Assembly: GCA_025936115.1 (NCBI GenBank)
Contig: JAICTZ010000001.1
Coordinates: 124,001 to 188,000 of the forward strand
Reading direction: 5' to 3'
Length of the DNA stretch: 64,000 nt
From: Polyangiaceae bacterium
GTDB taxonomy: Bacteria > Myxococcota_A > Polyangia > Polyangiales > Polyangiaceae
Position numbers and translations under genes: made by a program
The notes under the pieces: model-generated
Seen by the model: the letters and a program-made list of their open reading frames with translations, nothing else
What the model was told of the DNA's origin: nothing
Database searches by the model: none
Part shown: positions 35,801 through 44,146 of the stretch, piece by piece
Numbering within the stretch: the stretch's first letter is position 1
Layout of the letters: each line of letters starts with the position of its first letter

Positions 35801-37007
35801 CGACCTTGTCGAGCTGCAATTGCCAAAAGCGATAAACGGTTTGGCTGATGGCTTCACCCGCGGGTAACTCGTTCAACGCCGCATCTCGCAGCCCGGCTAG
35901 AGCGTGGCGCACGGCGCCCGTGTCGCTGCTGGTCGCCCGCGTCTCACGCGCGCTCACCAAACGCTCGACCTCCATTTCCAGGACGTGCATTCGAGCGCTG
36001 GTGTCGGTGTCGGCCTGCAGCGTGCGCCTGAGCCGCGCAGCAGTGCGCGCGTCAGGTGCCAAGTGCGAAAGCCAAGCATCCACCTGTGAGGGTCCGTGCG
36101 ACGCGCCCAAGGGACAACCGCACGACTCGCGCACGTGCAGTGCCGTGCTGAGCTTCACGAAGGAGCGTACCTTCTTGCCTTGATGCAACCGAAGTAACCA
36201 ACGTGCGGCTAGCTCGCCTTCCACCTCGAGAGGCTGCCGCACCGTCGTGAGCGGCGGCTCGGTGCCGACCGCGAGCGCTGTATCATCGAACCCAATCACG
36301 GCGGGCCGCGAGCCCTTGGCATACTTTCGGTTCACGAAAGCCAGCGCGCCGCGCGCGATGTCGTCGCTTGCCGCTACGAGCGCGTGAAGCTTGGGCCAGG
36401 CGCCGAGCAGTTGCTCGGCGGCGGCGAGACCCCAGTCGACGGTGAATTGACCCGGCTCACTGACGAACTGTTCCTCGTAGTTTCCCTGCGACAACAGCGT
36501 TTCGCGGAAGGCCTTGAAACGGCGCTCGGCTTCCTCGTTCACGGCAGGCCCGCGGATGAAGCCGATCTCCTTGCAGCTGTGCGGCGGCGAAATGAGATGC
36601 TCGACGGACGCGCGTACTCCAGCCTCGTCGTTGACGAGGATGGAGGGTACGCCACTCACGCGTAGCCCGATGCTGACGATGCGCGTGCTGCCGTCGTCAT
36701 GCCGGAAATGATCGCCGATCGCCAGGACGTCGCTCGCTTGCAGCCGAAGTGCGCTCGAGAGCACGATGATTCCGTCCACCAACCCACGGTCGGGCAAGTG
36801 CGCCACCAAACGCTCGCGTTCGCGTTCCGGATCTCCCGAAAGCTCGCGCACCACGATTATCAGCGCGTGCGCTCGCTCACCGAGGCCCGTCAGGATGCCG
36901 CGCAGGAGATCGCTCTGGTACTTGCCTTCGAGCGAGTTGAGGACGACCCCGAAACGCGGAAGCGAAGAGTGGATCGCCATATGCCCCAGTCCAGCGACAC
37001 CGAGCAA
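32823..37007 (-). CDS. large sensor protein: LacI/PBP1-like domain, three GAF-like domains, C-terminal GHKL ATPase
   Basis: FGVVLNSLEGKYQSDLLRGILTGL...GFIRGP...VIGFDDTALA...PLTTVRQPLEVEGELAARWLL; GAF-like blocks (LINCSHCTVFFPRK; ILERVVAAAVQLANADAGVIYLFSDGDKL; LKSFAALPLRHDDRIVGAMFIAS); LLSNADREV, VQDNGGGFPEG, GLGLSVVHGIAQAHGG. Overlaps next gene by 8 bp. Confidence 0.85.
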   Translation of the reverse strand: MLGVAGLGHMAIHSSLPRFGVVLNSLEGKYQSDLLRGILTGLGERAHALIIVVRELSGDPERERERLVAHLPDRGLVDGIIVLSSALRLQASDVLAIGDHFRHDDGSTRIVSIGLRVSGVPSILVNDEAGVRASVEHLISPPHSCKEIGFIRGPAVNEEAERRFKAFRETLLSQGNYEEQFVSEPGQFTVDWGLAAAEQLLGAWPKLHALVAASDDIARGALAFVNRKYAKGSRPAVIGFDDTALAVGTEPPLTTVRQPLEVEGELAARWLLRLHQGKKVRSFVKLSTALHVRESCGCPLGASHGPSQVDAWLSHLAPDARTAARLRRTLQADTDTSARMHVLEMEVERLVSARETRATSSDTGAVRHALAGLRDAALNELPAGEAISQTVYRFWQLQLDKVATLGSRLALQSESRRGAVRNLRETTTEEPDEFSRLLSALDLAEHWICVPRGDGTDPGRLLVLAGTSDAAMEVPNGALLPSAALPPTTICYGLDLGSLRGRLVFALGAANDWWSYGDLRAATEAFCKRRLNLESAHPPRADAVLPFPADGPAHSQNLLKIKDRLGQLFARLDSAVRPRSASLQLIDGDMRMLVWRHRIHTESRSLLRPISCDALVSRLLRDRQAEYAADTNQLADWQVIQGIGAWIGAPIFDASNKPIGLLTVDFSEPILDIEKYRKAIEGLLGDAKALLINGRELFHEEQLIERTHLVKVTMDLVAKKLEPKELLQTIVDEVARLINCSHCTVFFPRKIGDETLLVAEYASFGATLSRRFKLNEAIAGYVWQTRETVLITDAHSDKRYKPSRRKPQEDVEPEKRSMLVVPIIAGDQIIGVISADQDAIGWFQERDARLVEALAQQAGIAIQRSHAIRFVQEIAGRILAADSSRDILERVVAAAVQLANADAGVIYLFSDGDKLAVREAYPPTSGHPQPRLENESGLTRRIIRERDHIAIADLSDPKWGANPELSRLGYKSLLGVPLIDEDVIGVLFIDDKDPHVFNDTEVSLLRILTGLAAIALQRTTRSQGAERARLPPMGGSVGELLRAEVSTCVYLWDSESEVFRSPQADGPLKTVLELPPRANGTGRRVVDSGEPIFQPDVRQPPTGSPPVRGEAIQGGLKSFAALPLRHDDRIVGAMFIASQDPIEFNEGQRNLLTVFARHIAPATAHAARYERQKKVAHRVAVRMNQHMKGYDLSVRELAACANSPRQHTIEEIQSRLFKTTVLFKRLLSEFERDGREVVLDKGLSSLNQLLKSVHEESRHFLVSGAVPRLELDRSLDDPIELDSFRIADCLRRLLSNADREVARSPSPPEIILFSRADLDGYAAFGVQDNGGGFPEGIEPKAPFEGLDPERLGLGLSVVHGIAQAHGGRLDCGRSQTLAGALVTVRIPIRRSVDA

Positions 37008-37229
37008 CGTGTCGGCGTCGCCCGAATCATCGATTCATCAGCCGCGGCACGCTAGCGAAAAATTCAACACCCTGTCCTTTTTTGAGCGCCGGACCTCGTG
37101 GCAGATTGTTTGGTTCGCGGCGAATTTTCCGGTCTCGCACGAGCTCACCGCTTCAGTACTGTGAGTGCGCGCGCGTTTGCGATTTCGACGGGCAGCTACT
37201 CAAGTGCAGCCCACCGCCGCGCCCGCCGT

Positions 37230-38594
37230 TCAGCCGCGGAGCTGCTCTCGCCAGCGCACGAGACATGCGTCGTTCAGCTTCAGGGATTGCTGCACCAAAG
37301 TCAGCCCCTTTTCGATGGACATGAGATTGTCTTTCGATGGCGGCGGACGAAAGTCCCTGATCTTGTGCAGCTGAGCGCTCGCCTCCCCCATGTTGTCGGC
37401 GACGATCGCGGCCATGGCAGCCGTAGCGTGCGTCCAAATGTTGCGCTCTCCAAGGCGATCCACGATGGCAACGGCGGCCTGGTAGGCATTCGCCGCCTCC
37501 TGGCGCTTGCCCGCTCGTAAGTGGGCTTGCGCAAGGAGCTCGACGAGATAGTACGAATCGGGGTTTCTATCGTGGGCGGCCTGATACGTGGCGGCGGCTT
37601 CGCTGAAATTGCCTCCCTCGACCAGGTAACGCCCTTTGAGCGCCGCGCACTCCTGGTTCGTCGTAAAGGCGTGGGCGTCTAGTCCCGCGATGCGGTCGAG
37701 CACTGCCCTCGCACCTTCGCGATCGTTGTCATCGAGCAGAGCCTTGCCGAGACGACGCAAGAGAAAGAGATCGCGCGGCGCGAGCCGCTCGGCAAGGCGA
37801 AACTCGGTTGCGGCCTTCTTGGGTTTGCCGGCGGCCTGGTAGAGCTCGCCGAGCCGGCGGTGGATCCTGAGGTCAACCGGCCGCTCCTGGGTCGCGCGAT
37901 CACCACGAAGCGGGTCCTTCTTGTCCAAGTCTCGTCCGAACGCGACGCGCAACCATTCATGGACGTGCTCGACCTCCGAGAGCCTGCGCTGAGAGTCGAG
38001 ATCGTCGAGTCGACCGAGCCACTCCTGAACTGCCGCTTCCGTCACCGTGAGCGGTGCGTCCTTCAGAGCGGTGATTGCAGCTTCGAGATAAACCGCTGCT
38101 ACGGTGCCCAGCATCCCTCCCGCCTTGACGGCGTCCTCGAAGGTGAGCAAGTCCCTGAAATCGTTGAGGAGCTCGCGCAAGAGTTTTTCCATGTCGACGC
38201 GCAGTAAGCCGTTCAAGGTCTGCGAACGCTGCAGCGGTGAAGGCACCTCGTCGCTCGCGAGCTGATAGACGAGGGGTCTTACCTTGGCCGCGATGTCGGA
38301 ACCCTTGCGCAGTGCTTCGGCGGCGCCGTATACCGCTCCACTCTCCCATAAAATCCATGGCTTTTGAGCGGAGGCCGGGGTGAGCAAGACGAGCGCCACC
38401 TGGCACTCGCTTACCTGCTTGACGATCCACTGGTACCAGTCTTCACCCGAGCGAATCCCACCATCGAGTTCCTTGCTCGATGAATGGGAGACGACGACGT
38501 GATCGCCGAATACCGCCTTAATCATGGCGTGCAGAGCCGTGACTAAGTCAATATCGCTGTGCGTATGACTAATGAAGATCTTACCTTGCGCCAT
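37230..38594 (-). CDS. TIR domain-TPR protein
   Basis: KIFISHTHSDIDLVTALHAMI ... ALVLLTPASAQKPWILWESGAVYGA (TIR pattern with Glu in the catalytic position); C-terminal TPRs. Confidence 0.88.
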   Translation of the reverse strand: MAQGKIFISHTHSDIDLVTALHAMIKAVFGDHVVVSHSSSKELDGGIRSGEDWYQWIVKQVSECQVALVLLTPASAQKPWILWESGAVYGAAEALRKGSDIAAKVRPLVYQLASDEVPSPLQRSQTLNGLLRVDMEKLLRELLNDFRDLLTFEDAVKAGGMLGTVAAVYLEAAITALKDAPLTVTEAAVQEWLGRLDDLDSQRRLSEVEHVHEWLRVAFGRDLDKKDPLRGDRATQERPVDLRIHRRLGELYQAAGKPKKAATEFRLAERLAPRDLFLLRRLGKALLDDNDREGARAVLDRIAGLDAHAFTTNQECAALKGRYLVEGGNFSEAAATYQAAHDRNPDSYYLVELLAQAHLRAGKRQEAANAYQAAVAIVDRLGERNIWTHATAAMAAIVADNMGEASAQLHKIRDFRPPPSKDNLMSIEKGLTLVQQSLKLNDACLVRWREQLRG

Positions 38595-38750
38595 CAGACG
38601 TCACCTTACTACAGCACTGTACACTGAGACCGCTTGCGCTGCAGAGGCATGGCACGCATTGGCGGCCGGCGGCCGCCAACTACCTGCACTAAAGAAATGA
38701 CTATGCTCGGAACCAGAAGACCGCTGAACGGCGCCCCCCGGCTTCCGCCG

Positions 38751-40367
38751 TCATCGTTCGGGAGCAGCGCCGTTCGACGGCCGCGCTGGGCGGGCGAGGG
38801 CATCGCAGAGCGCGTCGGCGTCGACCGGTTTCGTGAAGTGAAGATTGAACCCCGCGGCCATGGCTTTGCGTTTGTCGTCGTGGCTGCCCCAGCCGCTGAC
38901 GGCGATGAGCTCGGTTTCGGCGAACGCTGCGTCGTCGCGCAAGCGGCGGGCGACCTCGTAGCCGCTCATGTCCGGTAGTCCGATGTCGAGGATGATGACG
39001 TCGGGTGACCATTCCTTCGCCGCGGCGACCGCCGTCGCGCCGTCGTTGGCGCTCTTGGTCTCGTAGTCGGAGAGCTCGAGCATGGCCGCCAACATGTCGA
39101 CCGCGTCATGATTGTCGTCGACGATGAGGATGCGTCTTCTTTCATGCCCGACCGTCGCCCCTGCCGCCGCTTCGCCCTGCGATTGGACCTGCTCGCGCGC
39201 GAGCGGCAGACGCACGGTGAAGGTGCTTCCGCGGTTCACACCCGGACTTTCGACCGTGATCGTGCCGCCGTGGAGCTCGATCAAGCTTCGCGCGAGCGCG
39301 AGCCCGATGCCCAGGCCGCCGTGCGAGCGCGAAAGCGCGCGGTTCACCTGGCTGAACATCTGGAACACGTCCTCCTGCTGTTCGGCGGGAATACCGACTC
39401 CGTTGTCGCGCACCTCGATCGAGCCGTGATCGCCCTCGCGCTTCGCGCGGATCTCGATAGAACCACCGGGCGGCGTGAATTTGCTCGCGTTGTTGAGGAG
39501 ATTGCTGACGACCTGCGCGAGCCGGGTCGCATCGGCGTCGAAGGTCAGGTCGGGATCCTCCAAGCTGATTCCGAGCTCGTGGTTCCCGCGCTCGATCAAA
39601 GGCCGACTCGTTTCCACCGCTGCGCCGACGACTTCGGACAGCGTCACGCGCGCGCGCTTGAGCTCGACCTTTCCCTGGGTGATGCGGGAAACATCCAGCA
39701 GATCGTCGATCAACCGCACCATGTGCTGGAGCTGCCGACTCATGACACCGAGCGTGCGATCGGCGGCCTCGTCGTGAGGCGACCTCTTCAAGATATCGAG
39801 CCCGGTTCGGACGGGGGCCAAGGGATTTCTGAGCTCGTGCGCCAGAGTCGCTAAAAACTCGTCTTTGCGTCGATCGGCGGCTCGCAGCTGCTCGGCCTGT
39901 TCGACGAGCTCACGCTCGGACGCTCGCAACGCAGAAAGGGTGTCACGGATCAGATACTGGTCGCTCCGCGCTCGCAACGCCGAACGAATCACGCTGAGCA
40001 GCGTCCGCGTTCGCACCGGACGCTCGACCACGATCCAGCTCCGCCGCGCTTCGGCTTCCACCGCTTTGAGTCGACTGGCACTTTCATGCGCGACGACGAC
40101 GACGGGAACCAGCGACCACGGCGGCTCCTTGCGCAGGACGTTCGTCAGCTGCCGCAAGGGCTCGCCGGTCAGGAATTCGTCGGTGAGCAGGACGGCGCCA
40201 GCACCGCGCCCGAGCTCACGGCAGAGCACGGCCATGTCGGCGCAGATGGTGCTCTCGATGCCATTTTCGCGGAGCAGGTTGGTCGTCCGCTGCGCGTCGC
40301 GAACGCTCGGCATGAGCACGAGCACCCGCTTCGAGTGCAGATCGCTGGCTTCTGGTTCAGCGTTCAT
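38751..40367 (-). CDS. hybrid histidine kinase (N-terminal pseudo-REC-like, HisKA, HATPase_c, C-terminal REC)
   Basis: FLATLAHELRNPLAPVRTGLDIL; VSNLLNNASKFTPPGG; RRILIVDDNHDAVDML...VIILDIGLPDMSGYE; start CAT 40365-40367. Confidence 0.92.
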   Translation of the reverse strand: MNAEPEASDLHSKRVLVLMPSVRDAQRTTNLLRENGIESTICADMAVLCRELGRGAGAVLLTDEFLTGEPLRQLTNVLRKEPPWSLVPVVVVAHESASRLKAVEAEARRSWIVVERPVRTRTLLSVIRSALRARSDQYLIRDTLSALRASERELVEQAEQLRAADRRKDEFLATLAHELRNPLAPVRTGLDILKRSPHDEAADRTLGVMSRQLQHMVRLIDDLLDVSRITQGKVELKRARVTLSEVVGAAVETSRPLIERGNHELGISLEDPDLTFDADATRLAQVVSNLLNNASKFTPPGGSIEIRAKREGDHGSIEVRDNGVGIPAEQQEDVFQMFSQVNRALSRSHGGLGIGLALARSLIELHGGTITVESPGVNRGSTFTVRLPLAREQVQSQGEAAAGATVGHERRRILIVDDNHDAVDMLAAMLELSDYETKSANDGATAVAAAKEWSPDVIILDIGLPDMSGYEVARRLRDDAAFAETELIAVSGWGSHDDKRKAMAAGFNLHFTKPVDADALCDALARPARPSNGAAPER

Positions 40368-41907
40368 GATCGGCGGTTTTTGCCGACGAGTCACCCGGGC
40401 GCTCGTCCTCGAGCAGCCCCGCCATGATGCCGCGAAACTGTCGCAACGGCTCGCCGACGTGGATGCCGCGAGGGTCGATGGTCAGCTGACGAATGGTGCG
40501 CTCGTGGGGACCGTTGCGTCGCTTGAGCACGCTGAGTGCCTGGTTCACCTGTCCGTCGGACTCGAAGTAACGGAAGAGAAGTACGGTGTCGGCTAGGTAG
40601 CTCACGTCGATCTCGCCCGAAGAGCTCGGGGCGTTGACCATTCCGTGTTGAGCCGCGACGACGAGCGTGAGTATGCCGTTTTGGTTGAGGTAAGCGAACA
40701 TTTCGTGGAGATGCGTGGTGAGGAAGCGCTCTTCCGGCATCGCGTTCAGGTAGCCGTTCAAGCTGTCGATCACGATGACCTTCGCGCCGGACTCCACGGC
40801 ACGACACACCTCGCGCGCAAACGCGCCCGGTGACATCTCGGCCGGATCGATTTGCTGCGCGTGCAAAAGGCCTTGGTTGACGTAGCTCATGAACTCGCCC
40901 GCTTTGCCGAAGCAAAGCTTTTCCGTGCGTTCGATGAGCAGGTGCATCACCTCGTCGAAGGCGTACACGGCGGCCTTGTGCCCCTGCCTCAGCGCCTCGA
41001 CGACGAACTGCATGCTCACGGTCGACTTGCCGGCGCCTGCGGGGCCGAGCATGAGCGTGGTCGAACCTGCCGCGAGGCCGCCGTGGAGCATGGCGTCGAG
41101 GTTCGTGAGGCCGCTCGGACGCAGCTCGCGGGCAAATTGCTCGTGGTGCTCGCCGGCGACGAGCCGCGGGTGTACCCGCAGGCCACCGGTTACGATTTCG
41201 TAATCGTGGTAGCCCTCGCGAAAGTTCGAGCCGCGCACCTTACTGACGTGGAGCCGCCGGCGCGTGCGGCCGTAAGCAGGCAAGAACCGCTCGAGCACGA
41301 GGCTGCCTCCCACCAAGCTCTCGGGCTGAGTGTCGTTGAACTTCTGGGTCCTGTCGTCGAGCAAGAGCACGGTCGCGCCGCTTTTGGCGAAGAACTCCTT
41401 GAGCATCAGTAGCTGGTGGCGGTACCTGAGCGGATCGCCCGCGAGCAGTCGGATTTCCGATACGCCGTCGAACACGACGCACTCGGGACGAGTGCGCGCG
41501 CACTCGTCCGAAATCGCCTTCACGATTTCCGAAAGCTCGGTGTCCGCGGGGTCGTAGACCGAGGACGGATTTTCGTTGAGTGCGACGAACTTTTGCGTGA
41601 GATCGAGCAGCCCGACGTGCTCGAGCGACCAGCCGTGGGACTGACACGTGCGCTCGAGATCAGCGCGTGATTCCGTCAACGAGACGTAGAGGCAACGCGC
41701 ATTGTCGCGTAGCCGGCGCTGAATGAACTGCAGCGCAAGCGTCGTCTTTCCGGATCCGGGATCACCTTGTACGAGGTAAAATCCCCTGCTCAGAAACCCT
41801 CCCATCAGGATGTCGTCGAGACCGGGGTCACCGGTCGGGAGGCGCTCGTCGCGCGACGTCGAAGCGTGATCTTGCATCGGTTCGTTCCAGCGGCTGCGGC
41901 CGCTCAC
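40357..41907 (-). CDS. KaiC-like double RecA-fold ATPase
   Basis: Two Walker A motifs (GDPGSGKTTLALQF and GPAGAGKSTVSMQFV); LPTGDPGLDDILMGGFLSRGFYLVQG. Confidence 0.9.
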   Translation of the reverse strand: MSGRSRWNEPMQDHASTSRDERLPTGDPGLDDILMGGFLSRGFYLVQGDPGSGKTTLALQFIQRRLRDNARCLYVSLTESRADLERTCQSHGWSLEHVGLLDLTQKFVALNENPSSVYDPADTELSEIVKAISDECARTRPECVVFDGVSEIRLLAGDPLRYRHQLLMLKEFFAKSGATVLLLDDRTQKFNDTQPESLVGGSLVLERFLPAYGRTRRRLHVSKVRGSNFREGYHDYEIVTGGLRVHPRLVAGEHHEQFARELRPSGLTNLDAMLHGGLAAGSTTLMLGPAGAGKSTVSMQFVVEALRQGHKAAVYAFDEVMHLLIERTEKLCFGKAGEFMSYVNQGLLHAQQIDPAEMSPGAFAREVCRAVESGAKVIVIDSLNGYLNAMPEERFLTTHLHEMFAYLNQNGILTLVVAAQHGMVNAPSSSGEIDVSYLADTVLLFRYFESDGQVNQALSVLKRRNGPHERTIRQLTIDPRGIHVGEPLRQFRGIMAGLLEDERPGDSSAKTADHER

Positions 41908-42039
41908 CGCTCTTTTTATCGCGTATTTACCGTGGCGTCGCGTGGACGCGCGGGCTCACCGCCGCTGGGCTCGAGACAATTAATCCCAGCGGAGCGCGCC
42001 GACGCGTGCGCGTCCCTTCGACGCCGGGGGAAGCTCCCC

Positions 42040-42537
42040 TCACAAGAGGAACGAGAATCCGAGCGCGAACGCCGGATAGCCGATGCGCATCGTCAAGGCC
42101 ACACCGGGTGCGAACTGCCAGCGCGCGCCGCCGTAAAGGGTCGGATCTGCGTTCAGGGTGTCGAATTGGTCGCGCCAGCGCATGGCGACGCCGGGTTCGG
42201 CGAACACCGACCAATGCTGACTCACCCAGAAGTTCCACTGCAGGACGATAGGTACCCAAGTCGTGTCGTGCGTCCAATCGATGCCGACCCCGAGTCCGAC
42301 GGTGTCGTTCACACTGCGGATGAAGCCAGAATCGGACAGAATGAACGTGCCACGGAAACCGACGCCGAAAGCGCGCGGTTCGAACAAGCCGACGAGCGCG
42401 TGCGGCTCGGCCTCGAAAAAGTAGTGCGGATGCGCGTCGGGCTCGCGGCCAGTCGCCGTATCCGCGAGAGCCGTGCGACCGAGAAGCAAGACACCGGAAG
42501 CAACGACGGACGCTAAGAGGTGCTCGATTTTTCGCAT
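42040..42537 (-). CDS. putative outer-membrane/secreted beta-barrel-like protein
   Basis: Signal peptide MRKIEHLLASVVASGVLLLGRTALA; alternating amphipathic strands ending ...FALGFSFLL. Confidence 0.6.
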   Translation of the reverse strand: MRKIEHLLASVVASGVLLLGRTALADTATGREPDAHPHYFFEAEPHALVGLFEPRAFGVGFRGTFILSDSGFIRSVNDTVGLGVGIDWTHDTTWVPIVLQWNFWVSQHWSVFAEPGVAMRWRDQFDTLNADPTLYGGARWQFAPGVALTMRIGYPAFALGFSFLL

Positions 42538-42717
42538 GCCGCAGCGCTCAAGCAAAGAGCACGCCGCCTCCAAAAATCCGCCGGATCTGCGCGGCGCCGT
42601 GTGGCGCCTTGTTACGACTGAGGCATCCTGGCTTTCCATACGGAGTGACGCACGCCTACCCGGCGCGGGGTCAAACCGTGTCGAACACGCGATGGGGTAG
42701 CGCCGACGCCGCGCTGA

Positions 42718-44142
42718 TCAGCGGAGGTCGTAGACGTCGTCGGCCCGCGGCGGCCGCGGGGCACTGGAGGCGCTCGCGGACGCGTTCGGTAGCGGGGCGC
42801 GGCGCTCGCTGCGTGCGGGCGCTCGCGCGGTCGGGTTGCGCGACGGCGTGCTCGCGGAGGTGGCGGGCGACGGCGGGACGAGGTGACTCGACGGAGCGCT
42901 GCTCGCGCTCGGGCCGAGCGGCGCGTGAACCTCGGCTGAGGGCGGAGCCATGCGCTCGGGCATGGGGGGAATGGTGCTCGCGCCCGCGTCGCTTGCAGCG
43001 GGGCCCGCGGGAGCGCGTATCCGTGACCAGAGCAAGAACGCAGCGACGCCGTTCAAGGCGAGCAGCAGGCCGATGAGCACAGCGAGGGAGGAGCGCACGG
43101 GACCTCGACTGCCGCGCGAGCTCGCCGCCACGCCGCTCAGGTCGCGAGTATTCAACCCCGAGCTCTTGGCGCTCGCCGCCTCCCTCGCCCCGCCGAGCTC
43201 GCCGAGCGGTGGCGCCACGACGGGCCGAACCGACACTCCGATAGCGCGCGCGAGCGCACGCGCCGCGTCCCCCGCGCTCGCGTGGCGCGCCGCGGGGTCG
43301 CGATTCACGCAGCGGAAGAACCACGCGTCGAAGGCGGGGCCGAGCTCGACGGACGAACCGAGCTCTCGCGCGCGTTCGCTCGCGGGCACGAGCGGCAACG
43401 TCAATACCTCGCCGAAGATTTGGGCGCGGCCCGATTCCGTCCGCGCACCGCGCCAGTACGCGTGACCCGTCAGTAAGTAAAAGGCGATCAAGCCGAACGC
43501 CCAGATGTCGGTGGCGGGCGTGACCTCGCCGCCAGCCGCCTGCTCGTAGGCCATGTACTCGGGAGTGGCCCGGAGGATGCTGCTCGCGTGGCTGTCCTCC
43601 GACAGCATCTTGGCCGCGCCGAAGTCGAGGATTTTGAGCCACGCCGTGCCGTCCTCGCGCCGGGTCAGAAACAAGTTGGCGGGCTTCAGATCGCGATGCA
43701 CGATCGGCGCGGGCTGCCCGTCGTCGCCGAGGACGCGGTGCACCTTGTCGAGGCCGAGCGCGACTTGCCGCAAGTACTCGGCGGCTTCGTTCGCGCTCAC
43801 GGGTCCGCGCGCGTGCACGAGCTCGGACAGGTTCGAGCCGGACAAGAGCTCCATCGCGACGAACACGAGGCTCGACTCGGCGTCGATGCCCGCGTCGAAC
43901 ACCTGAACGATGTGCTCACTGTTCACGCGTGAGGCGATGCGTGCTTCGGCGAGCAGCCGGTCTACTGAAATGGCGTAGAGGTGCGCCGTCAAGAGCTTCA
44001 ACGCGACGCGACGCGCCGTCGCGAGTTGTTCGGCCACGTAGACGATGCCGAAGCCGCCACGAGCGAGGATCGACACGATGCGGTACCGCTCGCCGACGAG
44101 CGTCCCGGGTGCGAAAGCTTCGCGTGCGTCCGCAGCGGCCAT
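42718..44142 (-). CDS. serine/threonine protein kinase with TM and Pro/Ser-rich C-terminus
   Basis: YRIVSILARGGFGIVYVAEQ, VHRDLKPANLFL, LKILDFGAAKML; later TM (SSLAVLIGLLLALNGVAAFLLW). Confidence 0.93.
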   Translation of the reverse strand: MAAADAREAFAPGTLVGERYRIVSILARGGFGIVYVAEQLATARRVALKLLTAHLYAISVDRLLAEARIASRVNSEHIVQVFDAGIDAESSLVFVAMELLSGSNLSELVHARGPVSANEAAEYLRQVALGLDKVHRVLGDDGQPAPIVHRDLKPANLFLTRREDGTAWLKILDFGAAKMLSEDSHASSILRATPEYMAYEQAAGGEVTPATDIWAFGLIAFYLLTGHAYWRGARTESGRAQIFGEVLTLPLVPASERARELGSSVELGPAFDAWFFRCVNRDPAARHASAGDAARALARAIGVSVRPVVAPPLGELGGAREAASAKSSGLNTRDLSGVAASSRGSRGPVRSSLAVLIGLLLALNGVAAFLLWSRIRAPAGPAASDAGASTIPPMPERMAPPSAEVHAPLGPSASSAPSSHLVPPSPATSASTPSRNPTARAPARSERRAPLPNASASASSAPRPPRADDVYDLR

Positions 44143-44146
44143 CGAG

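Noticed and set aside
30662-38594. Canonical Thoeris defence system
   Set aside because: TIR and SLOG are both present but no SIR2- or TM-fused ThsA; treated as a distinct candidate instead
40357-41907. Possible circadian clock (kaiABC)
   Set aside because: Only a KaiC-like ATPase is present; no KaiA or KaiB in the window
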